Part shown: positions 54,327 to 64,000 of the stretch, in pieces
Layout of the letters: every line of letters starts with the position of its first letter
Numbering within the stretch: the first letter of the stretch is position 1
Assembly (NCBI RefSeq): GCF_000165425.1
Contig: NW_001799066.1
Location: 434,001-498,000 of the forward strand
Direction of reading: 5' to 3'
DNA length: 64,000 nucleotides
Source of the DNA: Paramecium tetraurelia
Taxonomy: Eukaryota; Ciliophora; Oligohymenophorea; Peniculida; Parameciidae
The notes under the pieces: generated by a model
Seen by the model: only the letters and a program-made list of their open reading frames with translations
What the model was told of the DNA's origin: nothing
The model's database searches: none
Program-made: the position numbers and the translations under genes

Positions 54327-56678
54327 ATGGGTGGGTGCGGAGGAAAGCCTTAAAAAAGAAATAAAAAACCTTACGTTATACCAAAATCATTAGAATAGCA
54401 ATGTATTACTATTCCTAATTTAGTTAATGCTATTGAAATTGATTTACTATATCTAATATATTAGGACTTAGCATCACGAAATGTCGAAAACTTAGTCAAC
54501 AAGACAGCTTTTACAGATTTCTTCACAATGATTGGGTTGTGGGGTGAACTTGTTTTTGAATATTTTAACTAAGAGAACCATAGCCTATTGAATTTTGAGC
54601 AATTTTTAAAAGGAGTTGTTCATTATATAAAATGTGATGAGGATCAAAAAATTCAACATCTATTTAAACTATATGATCTAGAAAAACACGGATTGATCAG
54701 AAAAGGTGAGTTTCTGCAAATGGTAAAATCACAATTAAAACAATTAGATCTAAAACTACCCAAGAGAGGATTTGATCAAATTGCTTGATGACCCCATGTT
54801 TTTGGAGGATCTAAAAATTCTCAAATATTATGAGACAAAGGAGATGATCAACTAGAAAAAATTATAGCCAAAACGAGCTGATGAATAAGAGTTTACAGAA
54901 TCAGGTAATAAGATTAATATGAGAATAGTGCAGGCAATCCAGAGAAGAAGTTCTTTAAGTGGAGAAATCTAATCAATCTAAGGGGCTAAATCAGGTGAAT
55001 CTATACATGGATCTTAAACTAATTTGCCTGCTTTCAATGAATAAAGTGTTGTGATGATGTTCCCGAATGAGAGTATGATTGGACCAACTGGTGTTCCAAT
55101 GGGATAGTTTGGTTAAAATATAACTTTCAATATTAATGGAAAATTGGTTGAATTAAAAAGAGTCAATATTAATTATCTAGTTCATAAGTATGTGAATATG
55201 ATTTATAAACATAAAGCAAAAAATGATTAGGGGTATTTATGTTTCATAATTTAGTTTATCACTCGAAGATTTCAAATCTTTTGTAAAGCTGCATCCTAAA
55301 ATATTTGAAGGCCTTTATAAAGCCTTTAACTTTGATGTTTGGGGTGTTGATGCTAATTCTTCAGTTCCTCGTTCGATGATGACACCAAAGGATCTTGAAG
55401 GAGAAGTCAAAAAAATCAGCAAGAAAAACCCTAAAATTTCAAATCCCAGATACTTTAAGTTGATGCAAAGATTCTGTCTATCTTTTAAGAAAAAGGAATC
55501 CCCTTTACCTTCAAGTATGTAATGCTAATTAATCTTTAGAGATATTTTGCCTTGATGGACTAACAATATAAGAGAAGGTTAACAACTAGGAGTAATAATA
55601 TGGATTTGAAGTGTCTCATAAAGATAAATTATATTAAACTAGAACATATATGTGTTAAGATTTCGAAGATTATAAAAGATGGACAAACAGTTTATAAATG
55701 TTTCAAAAGTATTTAATTTTCCATCTTTTAGAGCCTCTGTGAATGATTATTATTCTATCCTTTAGAAGATTGGAGAAGGCAAATTTTCAATAGTATATCT
55801 TTGTGAATGCAAAAAGGATAGACAAACATTAGCTATAAAAATTATTGAAAAGTTTAAATTATCAAAATCAGAAAAATTAATGCTTGCGTAATTTTAGTAT
55901 TTAACTGTAGTCATGAGGTAGAAATCATGAAATTGCTTAATCACTCTTGTATTGTCCGTTTCCATGAAATTATTGAAACAAAAACTCATTTAAACATCAT
56001 TACTGAAGTCGTTAGAGATGGAGATTTATTTGATTACATAATTAAAAATGAGAATATTAATGAGCAAGAGGCATCCTTAATAATGAGTCAGCTTTTTGAT
56101 ACTCTAAATTATGTTCACAGCGTTGGCATTGTTCATAGAGATTTAAAACCAGAAAATATTATGATTGTTTTGGATACTACGAAAAAAAATGTTAAATAGG
56201 TAAAAATTATTGATTTTGGTTTTGCCAACTTTTTGACGAATATCTAAACTAAAGAAGGAGAAGCTCTTTGCGGAACCACTAATTATTTGGCACCTGAAAG
56301 TTTGGAATAAAAGAAAATAGATTTTAAAGTTGACAATTTTGCTTTGGGAGTTATCCTATACTTTTTACTTTCAGGTACCTTAAAAAATCTAAATTAAATT
56401 AGGTTACTTACCCTTTGATTCTGAATTTCCAGAGGATATTATAAAAAATATTATTGAATGCAAATATGATCTCTAAGAAGAATTTTGGTAATAGATTTCA
56501 GAGGATGCAAAAGATTTAATAAAGAAATTATTAATCAAAGAACCTGAAGAAAGAATCACTTTACAAACAGCTTTAGAGCATCCATGGATTAAAGTATAAA
56601 TTTAAAAGTATGTAGAACCGAAATTCATTGCCTATAAAGAAAGCCTAAAGAGTCAATAAAAGATTAGGTTTATTTTGA
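54327..56678 (+). CDS. EF-hand, PH-domain and CaMK-type protein kinase
   Basis: A single gene with an unusual order. The N-terminus MGGCGGK is a candidate N-myristoylation site. Residues 60-190 resemble an EF-hand pair ([19 protein letters not shown], later [18 protein letters not shown]). A PH domain follows ([20 protein letters not shown] to [18 protein letters not shown], then [12 protein letters not shown]), and directly a kinase: [65 protein letters not shown]. Introns: 25 nt near 55517, 23 nt near 55709, others in the kinase, and a 22-nt intron near 56595 that leads to TGA 56676-56678. One homopolymer slip near 54782. Catalytic residues are present. Likely a calcium- and lipid-responsive membrane kinase. 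Confidence 0.78.
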
Positions 56679-56945
56679 TTGATGATGTATATCAAAATGT
56701 TTATATGAAATTGTAAAATTTATAGAAATGCTTATAAAAATCATTTATAATTGACATTTAATCACGTTCGATTCTCAATTTGATTAAATTTCTTTTAGTT
56801 AAACTTAAAATATATTATTTAATAATTATAATATTTGAATCAAAGCCAAAGATAAGTACTGATTATTAAATCAAATAAATTATAAGTTAATAAGTTAATA
56901 AAAGCCTTAGCAATTAAGATTATATGGAAATATATTATTATATAT

Positions 56946-57576
56946 TCATAAGAGACTTTGAGAACTACTATTAGTCCAACCCTTAGGTTTAATATCTAAG
57001 TCTTATGAAATCGGTTTTGATTATTATTATTTTTAAAAAGTATTGACTTTGCTTCTGTGCGAATCATTTAATCTTTCAGAAAACCTTCTAAACTATTAAC
57101 CAATCATGATGCGATCTAACAATAAAATTTTTTCTGGGTCTTTAAACTACTGTGGAAAAAATCTATTAATTATTTTCAGAGGCTTTTAGGGATTGATAAA
57201 AACTTCCTCATTAATATTACAACTCTATTGAATAGGCTTTTTGTATGAAAAATTTTAATTTTGCACATCCAAGCTCAGGTTTATTATTTTGATTTTTTCA
57301 TTTTCATTAGCTTTAATGAATGAAGATTCCGCAGATTTTTCGTAATAATGTTTTTAGGGAGATGTTTTTAGTTTTTTCTAAACTTAATTCGATTTTCGAA
57401 CCTTAAATTGAGGTACTTTGCAATCAAATATACTCCCATTATATTGATAATTTCTTAGCTTGATTTACATAGCAAAATTTGGAATAATTATGATAATAAA
57501 CTTAGATTCATTACGACAAATTATTTAACTAGATAGAAAAATCTAAATTAACTTGTAGAATTATAGTAGAATCCAT
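56946..57576 (-). CDS. Unknown basic protein
   Basis: Frame open for about 210 codons to TGA 56946, with many TAA/TAG glutamines: FDCKVPQFKVRKSNQVQKKL, CNINEEVFINPQKPLKIINR, DRIMIGQQFRRFSERLNDSH. Start uncertain: ATG 57576 (MDSTIILQ) needs a frame change near 57505. Lys/Gln/Ser-rich, ending SQDLDIKPKGWTNSSSQSLL. No domain recognised. Confidence 0.55.
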
Positions 57577-57692
57577 TTTAAGGAAAAGCTTTAAATATAA
57601 TAGAATTCTATGAAGGACAATTTTCGATTTTCAAGTCAAGACATCTATTATTCTAAAAAAATAGAAATTAGAATGTCAAAAAAAGAACAAGT

Positions 57693-58391
57693 TCACACAA
57701 AGGAGAAAGAATATGGTTATAGGAATGTAAAATTGGTTCTATTTTTTATATGATTAATTGTAATTTAATTAATAATGATTATAAAATAAAGAATAACTGT
57801 ATAACATATTTGAAGAAATATTAAGAATGAAGTAGTTATTTTGATAAAATCAAGTTAAAATATTAAATCTTACTGCTTTTTTTTTGATTCTATTGAATCT
57901 ATTTATTAAATTTCTGGTTTCGAGAAATTAAGCTTCGATATCTTTTGTTTCCTAATAAATTTATCATTCAATACTGTTTTCCTGAGCTTCATTCTGTATT
58001 CCGTACTTCTAGTCCTCATGTTTTTATTTTATTAGATCATTATCGTGGTTGAATTGATTTTCTTTTCTGTCTAAAGTTCTATAGGTTTTGGAGATGGGCT
58101 GACTTTTGACAAATATTAAGGACGCTTTTAACATACACTTTAATTAGTTCTAATGATGGGGGTTTTCCAGGATTGAAAAGAATCATTTTAGATTTCCTTG
58201 AACTTTCTTTTAATCTCGAAATCATTAATAATGTGAGGAATAAATTATGTATTTGATTACTTTTGCAATTGATAATTAGGTCTTTTGGTTAAATGAAATA
58301 TATTTGATTATTGTTCATCCAAAATTTTAATTTTCTCTATGATGATTGAGAGATCAAATAAAGATTCTAGTTTTTATTTTGTTATACTCAT
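57693..58391 (-). CDS. Unknown protein, possible C-terminal membrane anchor
   Basis: Clean frame from ATG 58391 (MSITKQKLESLFDLSIIIEK) to TGA 57693, about 232 residues, rich in TAA/TAG glutamines. Contains HIINDFEIKRKFKEIQNDSF, KVSPSPKPIELQTEKKI and RTRSTEYRMKLRKTVLNDKF. The last 50 residues include a strongly hydrophobic stretch (FLIFLQICYTVILYFIIIIN), either a tail anchor or read-through past an intron I did not see. No family recognised. Confidence 0.55.
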
Positions 58392-58493
58392 TATATAAAT
58401 TTATATTGATTATATATATTTGGATGCAAATTTTTGGGACTTATTGAATTCAAATTTGATATTCATCGCATATTAAATATTATTAAACAGCAA

Positions 58494-59489
58494 ATGAAGC
58501 CAAGTGGAAAAAAGGATTCAAAATAAATGAATTAAAGATCTCCAGAAAAGATATTACAAAGGAGAAATAATAATAATTAATTATAATACTTAGTAAAATG
58601 GAAAGGTAATGAGGAGCCAACTTGGGAATTCGAAGAAAACATCAGAAATATTATATAAAATTTACCAGTCAATGAATAAGAATTATATTCAAATTAAAAT
58701 GATAAATAAGTAAAATAAGGGATACCTATTAGACATTAATAATAGAATTTTAAGCATCCTAATTGTTCAGAAGAACTCCTTTTTAATAAACAGAAGGAAA
58801 TGACTTAAAAATATTGCAATGCTTACCCTTAAATGGGAGATGAAATTGATAGTGTTCATTTAATCTTAACTTAAGAAGATTGCTTATTTGAAATTAAATG
58901 GAAATCTAGACCTGATGGTTTACAGCCAAACTCAGATTTTTATTAATATGATTAATTCAAAGTAGTTGCTCCAATGCTTTTTATGGACTTTTTAGAAATT
59001 TGTATTTTAGGATATGAAAAACACACAGACATCAAATTTATAGCACCTGGAAAGGACAATATTGAAAGAACTTAATTGATTAAAAGAATCTTATTATAAA
59101 ATCCAAAATATTTGGATACTAATAAAAGTTAATCGGATAAATCTGCAGAAGAAGTAAAGGTAAATGATTAGGCTGCTTAACTTAAAGAGAAAAACAGTTA
59201 ATTAAAGAAAAACACAATAATAACCTTCATGCAATCAGAGCAGAAATAAAAATAATCAATAGAATCGTCCAATTAAAAATTGATACAAAAGTCGGTTGTA
59301 GTTTCAGAATAATAACGTAACGATAGGTCATCTCAGTAAGATGATTTTTAGGAAGACAAACTATCTCAGTAAGACGACAAAGTGGTCTAATAATAACCAG
59401 GAGTATAGGATTAAAAGAATGGTTCAAATTAAAATGATGAAGAATAAATAGATTAAGAATCAATATCTTTAGAATAATAATAAGAATGA
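58494..59489 (+). CDS. Chromodomain protein (HP1-like)
   Basis: Single-exon 331-residue frame, ATG 58494 to TGA 59487-59489, no slip. Residues about 18-55 form a chromodomain (EKILQRRNNNNQLQYLVKWK then TWEFEENI) with aromatic-cage positions Y, W and W. Residues about 120-185 (EIDSVHLILTQEDCLFEIKW then QYDQFKVVAPMLFMDFLE) resemble a chromo-shadow domain, giving the HP1 layout. The C-terminal 120 residues are Gln/Asp-rich and disordered, with a short repeat SQQDD. Chromodomain proteins bind methylated H3 and act in heterochromatin and, in ciliates, in programmed DNA elimination; that role here is inferred from the family. Confidence 0.85.
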
Positions 59490-59698
59490 TAATTTACATT
59501 TGGAGTATTATGTTAAGATATTAAAATTTTCATAGTATAATTTTTTATTTATCTTTAATTCTTAAAATTCAAATTTCCATTTGAGATCTTACAAATTTAA
59601 TTATTTAATTACTTTCTGCTAAATTATTATGATTAATTTACATAAAAAGGCTGAGGTCAATTCCTATCAAGTTTTATTATTATTAATTGTAAAATAAT

Positions 59699-60031
59699 TC
59701 ATAAGATTATTCTATTTTTATTATATATTTAGTTTTATTGTCTTCTTAATAATGACTGGTTTTCATTCTCTGATTAAGAATGTCTCTTAACTAATGATAA
59801 ATTTGGTTTAATATTCAAGATTCTCAATAATTTATTAAAAATCTTTGATAGTGTATTTATCGGCCATTTTAGTAGTGTTTTAATTTAAGTCTAAATGATA
59901 TCTGCGTTGGGAGAAATCTGTTTAAGACGGTTTTTTTTCATTGTTAAATTGATGATAACATATTTTGAATATTGAGGAGTGTAGATGAGCACTTAGGTTT
60001 ATAGAGATATTTAATTTTTTTGAGTGTTCAT
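59699..60031 (-). CDS. Small unknown basic protein
   Basis: Clean 110-residue frame from ATG 60031 (MNTQKNQISLQTQVLIYTPQ) to TGA 59699 with TAA/TAG glutamines. Basic, with IKPNLSLVKRHSQSENENQS near the end. No domain recognised. 59,490-59,698 between it and the chromodomain gene shows nothing. Confidence 0.6.
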
Positions 60032-60093
60032 TTTACTGTTAAATTAAAAAAATTATGAAATACATAAAAAGAGGGGTTATTGTATAAATATTA

Positions 60094-60592
60094 TCATCCT
60101 TGAGTTTCTCGTAAGACCACTTTAGCAAGTTTTTTGAGCTCAAGGAAATAACTAATATAAAATAAAAGCATTTACCTACTATTAGTAGGATGGTTGTAAT
60201 TTTTGATGGCTCTCTGCAATTCTATGATCTTATTCAGTGGTAATATATCTTGCAATTGTTTTTTGGGATATAAAATACTGCATAGTAATTATAGATTACT
60301 TTTATGTAGGTTTACTCAAGTCAAGACTGGATCTTTGAAATGATAATCTCCCTGGGGATTTACGTATTTGAGGAGATGGGTTCTAAGATTAATGAAGTGC
60401 ATTATTTTTAGGTGATTTGGGAGATATGCTTGATCTCAAGATTTATTAGAGTTATTCCAGATTTGATTTTTTTGCTTAGTACAGTATTTGTTTAGGTTAA
60501 TCAAATTTGCTGTTTATTTTGCCGCGTACTTCCTTACGAAAGTCATCCAATTCAGAAATTGGAGTGTTTGCTATAAATGATCCAGAATGCAT
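60094..60592 (-). CDS. Small unknown protein, start 10 bp from the CK1 start
   Basis: ATG 60592 (MHSGSFIANTPISELDDFRK) followed by about 130 polar residues (LRSSISPKSPKNNALHQSQN, RKSPGRLSFQRSSLDLSKP) with several Ser-Pro sites. A 28-nt GT-AG intron near 60150-60177 leads to LELKKLAKVVLRETQG and TGA 60094; without it the frame stops at 60140. No domain recognised. Confidence 0.6.
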
Positions 60593-60602
60593 AAAATTAT
60601 TA
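60593..60602. promoter_or_regulatory. 10-bp spacer between divergent start codons
   Basis: The start codons of the small minus-strand gene (60592) and the casein kinase 1 gene (60603) are separated by 10 bp. If both starts are right, the 5' leaders must overlap the opposite coding sequence. Confidence 0.45.
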
Positions 60603-61949
60603 ATGAAAAAATTACCTAGTAGTTATTTGGAGCCTAAAATATTTGATAACAAATACATCATCAAATAAAAATTGAGTTCTGGGTCTTTTGGAATTGTTTA
60701 TTTGGCAATTCATAAAGTTACACGCGAAGAAGTGGCTGTGAAATTGGAAAAAGGAGAATAAGAAACATTGGATAGAGAAGTCTACTTGCTCACTAAATTG
60801 TAAGGCGTCTAAGGTATTACTAAACTTTACTGGTTCGGAAGTGAGCAAAACTATAATGTTATGGTCATCGAAATCCTTGGCAAGGATTTAGGATATTATA
60901 TAAAACAATACAAGCAATTATCATTGAAAACTGGCTTACAATTATTGGAATAGCTAATAACAATATTTAGTTTTGTACACAACAAAGGAATTGTTCATAG
61001 AGATTTAAAACCTGAAAATATAATGATGGGTAAAATCAATTCAGCACAAGCATTTTTAGTTGATTTTGGAGTTTCTAAATAGATTTTCGATCAGGGAAAG
61101 CATATGTAAATGTTAGCAATTACAAACTTAGTCCTTTTCGAGATAAAAAGTCATTTATTGGAACAACTCGATATGCTTCAATTGCAGCTCACAGAGGATA
61201 TGAAATCGGCAGAAAAGATGATCTAGAATCTCTTATGTATGTTATTATATATCTTATATTGGGGTAAACATGTTAATTAGTTTAATTAGCAAATTACCTT
61301 GGCAAAATCTGTAAAATATTGGAGATAAAGACAGAACGATTGTTGTTGGAGAAGTCAAGATGTAAACAACAATCTCGTAACTCTGTAAAGATTTGCCTAC
61401 GGGTTTCTCAGAATATCTGAAGTAAAGTAATCATCTTAACTAGTTATTTAAAAGGGCTTAAGTATTAAGACAAGCCTGATTATGATTTATTAAAGAAAAT
61501 TATGAGACAATGTTCAGATGCAAATTCTTATGATAATTAATTCGAATGGACTGATAAAATACCAGAGAAACCTGGAGAAACTAAATAATAAAGTTCTTTC
61601 TTAGCTGTTCCGAGTGGTTTAAATGATCAACAAAGATAAGGCACAAAAAAATAATCTTATATGGGTACTGATTCGATTAAGTTTAGGTTCTCAATCTTCT
61701 AATATAGTTAAATATATTCCGTCTTATCAAGAAGCAATACCTATTAAATCTTAACCTCAAAAAATCATAGTAAGTCAACCTCATATCGATGTCTTAAAAT
61801 AAATTGATACTGTCGACTTTGATGACATTGAAGAAAACATGAAAAATTACCCCACTTTAGAATAAAAATTTTTGAGATTAAAAGAATTTGATGCGAAATT
61901 CAAGGATCAATGCATATCTCATTCTGCAATTCATGTTTTCGATCATTGA
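60603..61949 (+). CDS. Casein kinase 1 family protein kinase
   Basis: Ser/Thr kinase of the CK1 group. Seen: [63 protein letters not shown] and the CK1-specific activation block FIGTTRYASIAAHRGYEIGR then KDDLESLMYV. After the kinase, about 120 polar residues lead to TVDFDDIEENMKNYPTLEQK and TGA 61947-61949. An intron or slip lies near 61105 and short introns near 61263 and 61427; one slip near 61678. Start ATG 60603 (MKKLPSSYLEP). About 420 residues. Catalytic Lys, Asp and DFG are present. Confidence 0.85.
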
Positions 61950-62097
61950 ATCAAATTTATTTTAATTTACTTAATTAATTATTCAGAATTATTTATAAAA
62001 TTAGAATTTTTATTCTTCCTAATTTAATATATAGCTAATAATTGAAGATCCATTATTATCCATATTCTAATACTTAAAAATACATGCATTAAATGTG

Positions 62098-64000
62098 TCA
62101 ATTTATTTTCTCATAGAATAATTTTACCACCTTTAAGTTCTAAACGATTTCATCTGCCTATTTAAACCCTTCATTATTAAAAAGAGTCCATTTCTCCTAA
62201 ATCTTACAATAACATTGATAATTTGAACGATCAATATTCTCTATCAAACCACATAATTAATATTTATGAATTGATAATGGATAAGACATCTAATGGGTAT
62301 GAATCTGATCTTGATTGATATCTAAAATTAGAAATTCTTCTTCTGTTTTTTAGAAATCAAAGTAATCTTCTAAATTGTAATTCTTAATAATCTCTGGTTT
62401 TTCCCTCTCATTTTATATTGGTTCATTGTATATTGCATAGACTACAACCTTATTCATTTTTAGAATCAATTTTTGATCAATAAACTTAACAATACAGTTA
62501 TTACATAATTTTTGGTCACAAAATGAACATCTCTCATTTCCTTATTGATTAGTTTAAAAGATCAATTCATACTTTTTATTAAAAATCTTCTCTTTATAAT
62601 CAGTTAAATTTGTCTCCTCAAAAATATTTGCAATTTCTACATGCAAATCAAAAAATTTAGATTGTTTATTTATGTATATTTTTCTAATAGCATCAAAATT
62701 TCTATATGACTTTAGTATTCCAACTTTTTCAACAAAACATCTGTTAATTGTTATTTCTAATTCTTCTTCACTTTATTGACGTTTATTTAAATTATATATG
62801 TAATCTTTAGGAAGTTGACACAAGGGCGTATCAGGATTTACTAACATTATACAATATAATACTTGTTTCTGTGTAATTATTATTACTACATTCAAATAAA
62901 AAATCACTTTCTGGTAAAAATTTCTCAGCTAATTGCTTGACTGTCATTTTATGATCGAAAAAGACTTTTTATGGTTATCCATTCACATAAACAGTGTCAT
63001 GTCTACTTTCAGTGATTGTAACAGAGTGCTCCTTTAGTAATTCAATGTCTTTTGATTCATAACATAAAACAGCCTAACTTCCATAATATGATTCCTCAAT
63101 TATTTCATTTAAGTTAAAATAATCCTTAAAATTATTCTTAATAAAGTTTCTTATCTTATTACTAGACTCATAGTTTTTAAATAAGCAACTAAGTAAAGAT
63201 TATTACGACTCATAAACTGAAAATCCTTTGTTCGAAATTTCAGTCTCCTCAAGACTAATATGAATTCTCTAATCCAAGTGATTATTGTCTTATTTAAAAT
63301 AAAAATTCCTATTTAATACTTGAATGTCTAAGATTAAAAATTATCCATTATTTAATTAATGAGTGTCAAATTTAAATTCTTCAACAACCAACTGATTTTC
63401 ATGAAACCATTTAACTAATTATTTAAAATCTTATGGTACGTTCTTCAAAGCGTAAAATTTAATAAAATTTTTGGGAGGTACTTAAATAGTTAATTGTTAG
63501 TTTAAAAGCTTTTCAAAATTTTAATTTATATCTTATATCGTCCAATCTCTGGAGAAACATTAGACTCCTTCGATTATATTAGTTACTCCTTCATATAGAG
63601 GAATTAATTGAATTTTAAGATTTTTATTTATAAAAGTTCCATCTTTAAATAAAGTCTTAAATGTATAGTATTCTAAGGGAATTTTATTTAGATTTTGAAG
63701 AGTAGTCACTAGTGATTCCCATAAATCTTGGGGTATGCATAAGTAATCTATGTTTAATTTTGACTTTTCATTTAAAAAATAATTGTATAATGGATCATCA
63801 TATCTAAAGTTTAAAATAAAGTTACGATAAAATATTTGAGTAGTAATCGTCCACTAAATCTAAATTTAAAATAGAAATTGTATTGAGTTTATTAATGTCT
63901 TATGTTTGAGCAATTATTTTGGATTTGTTTAACCATCTAATTATTTTTTAAAACAATTACTTTATTGATATCAAATAATAGATGGAATTATCTAGAAACT
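62098..64000 (-). CDS. Ubiquitin-specific protease, C-terminal part (5' end beyond window)
   Basis: Open from the right edge to TGA 62098 with one 22-nt intron near 62840-62861; about 625 residues in the window. Late USP core: a zinc-ribbon-like CSFCDQKLCNNC, then HKYQLCGLIENIDRSNYQCY and KIQEKWTLFNNEGFKQADEI, ending LFYEKIN as in USPs. An internal segment (VYVNGQPQKVFFDHKMTVKQ then LAEKF) resembles a ubiquitin-like insert, and DDPLYNYFLNEKSKLNIDYL a DUSP-like region, suggesting the USP4/11/15 branch. The usual GGHYxCY contains the catalytic His; here it reads RSNYQCY, so the His appears to be Asn. The Cys box is not in the window. Confidence 0.75.

Overview
The window reads as somatic (macronuclear) DNA of a ciliate, most likely a Paramecium. 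It is very AT-rich. TAA and TAG are read as glutamine inside conserved genes (SDHA, PP2A B'', proteasome beta-2, ubiquitin protease), and TGA is the only stop at conserved protein ends. Introns are tiny (about 21-31 nt, GTA...TAG) and genes are tightly packed. No gene I followed is cut by a germline-type insertion flanked by TA, which fits rearranged somatic DNA. Positions come from manual reading on both strands, so exon ends in weak genes are approximate.

Layout. 1-13,995: PP2A B'' subunit (-), succinate dehydrogenase flavoprotein (+), an unknown Gln-rich protein (+), a small unknown (-), a tandem CCCH zinc-finger protein (-), long-chain acyl-CoA synthetase (-) and a long secreted-type protein with a TAA-coded polyglutamine run (-). 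14,303-23,329: VPS33 (-) head to head with an SNF1/AMPK-like kinase (+), ribosomal protein S23 (-), two unknown minus-strand proteins and a leucine-rich-repeat protein (+). 23,365-30,415: one giant minus-strand gene joining a GBP/VLIG-like GTPase, a long coiled coil, a Cys/His-rich zinc region and a C-terminal VWA domain. 30,700-38,233: weaker ground with small or interrupted unknown genes, an inverted pair of Tc1/mariner-like transposase remnants and a zinc-finger-like gene. 38,773-39,380: hairpin, 150-nt N gap and a flanking direct repeat. 39,758-49,954: small unknown (-), dCMP deaminase (+), an interrupted unknown, a glutamate-cysteine ligase copy lacking its middle, four tandem small minus-strand genes, an F-BAR protein (+) and ribophorin II (-). 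50,267-64,000: proteasome beta-2, a J-domain protein, an EF-hand/PH/kinase protein, two unknowns, a chromodomain protein, two small unknowns, a casein kinase 1 and the C-terminal part of a ubiquitin-specific protease running off the right edge.

The genes do not form one pathway. They are eukaryotic housekeeping genes (TCA cycle/respiration, proteasome, ER glycosylation, HOPS/CORVET tethering, nucleotide and lipid metabolism) mixed with ciliate-type kinases and lineage-specific proteins. Several otherwise well-conserved genes need single-base frame corrections, while a 7-kb gene beside them needs none apart from one very short candidate intron. That pattern could be local sequencing error or decay of duplicated copies. 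The glutamate-cysteine ligase copy has a large internal deletion and is a convincing pseudogene.
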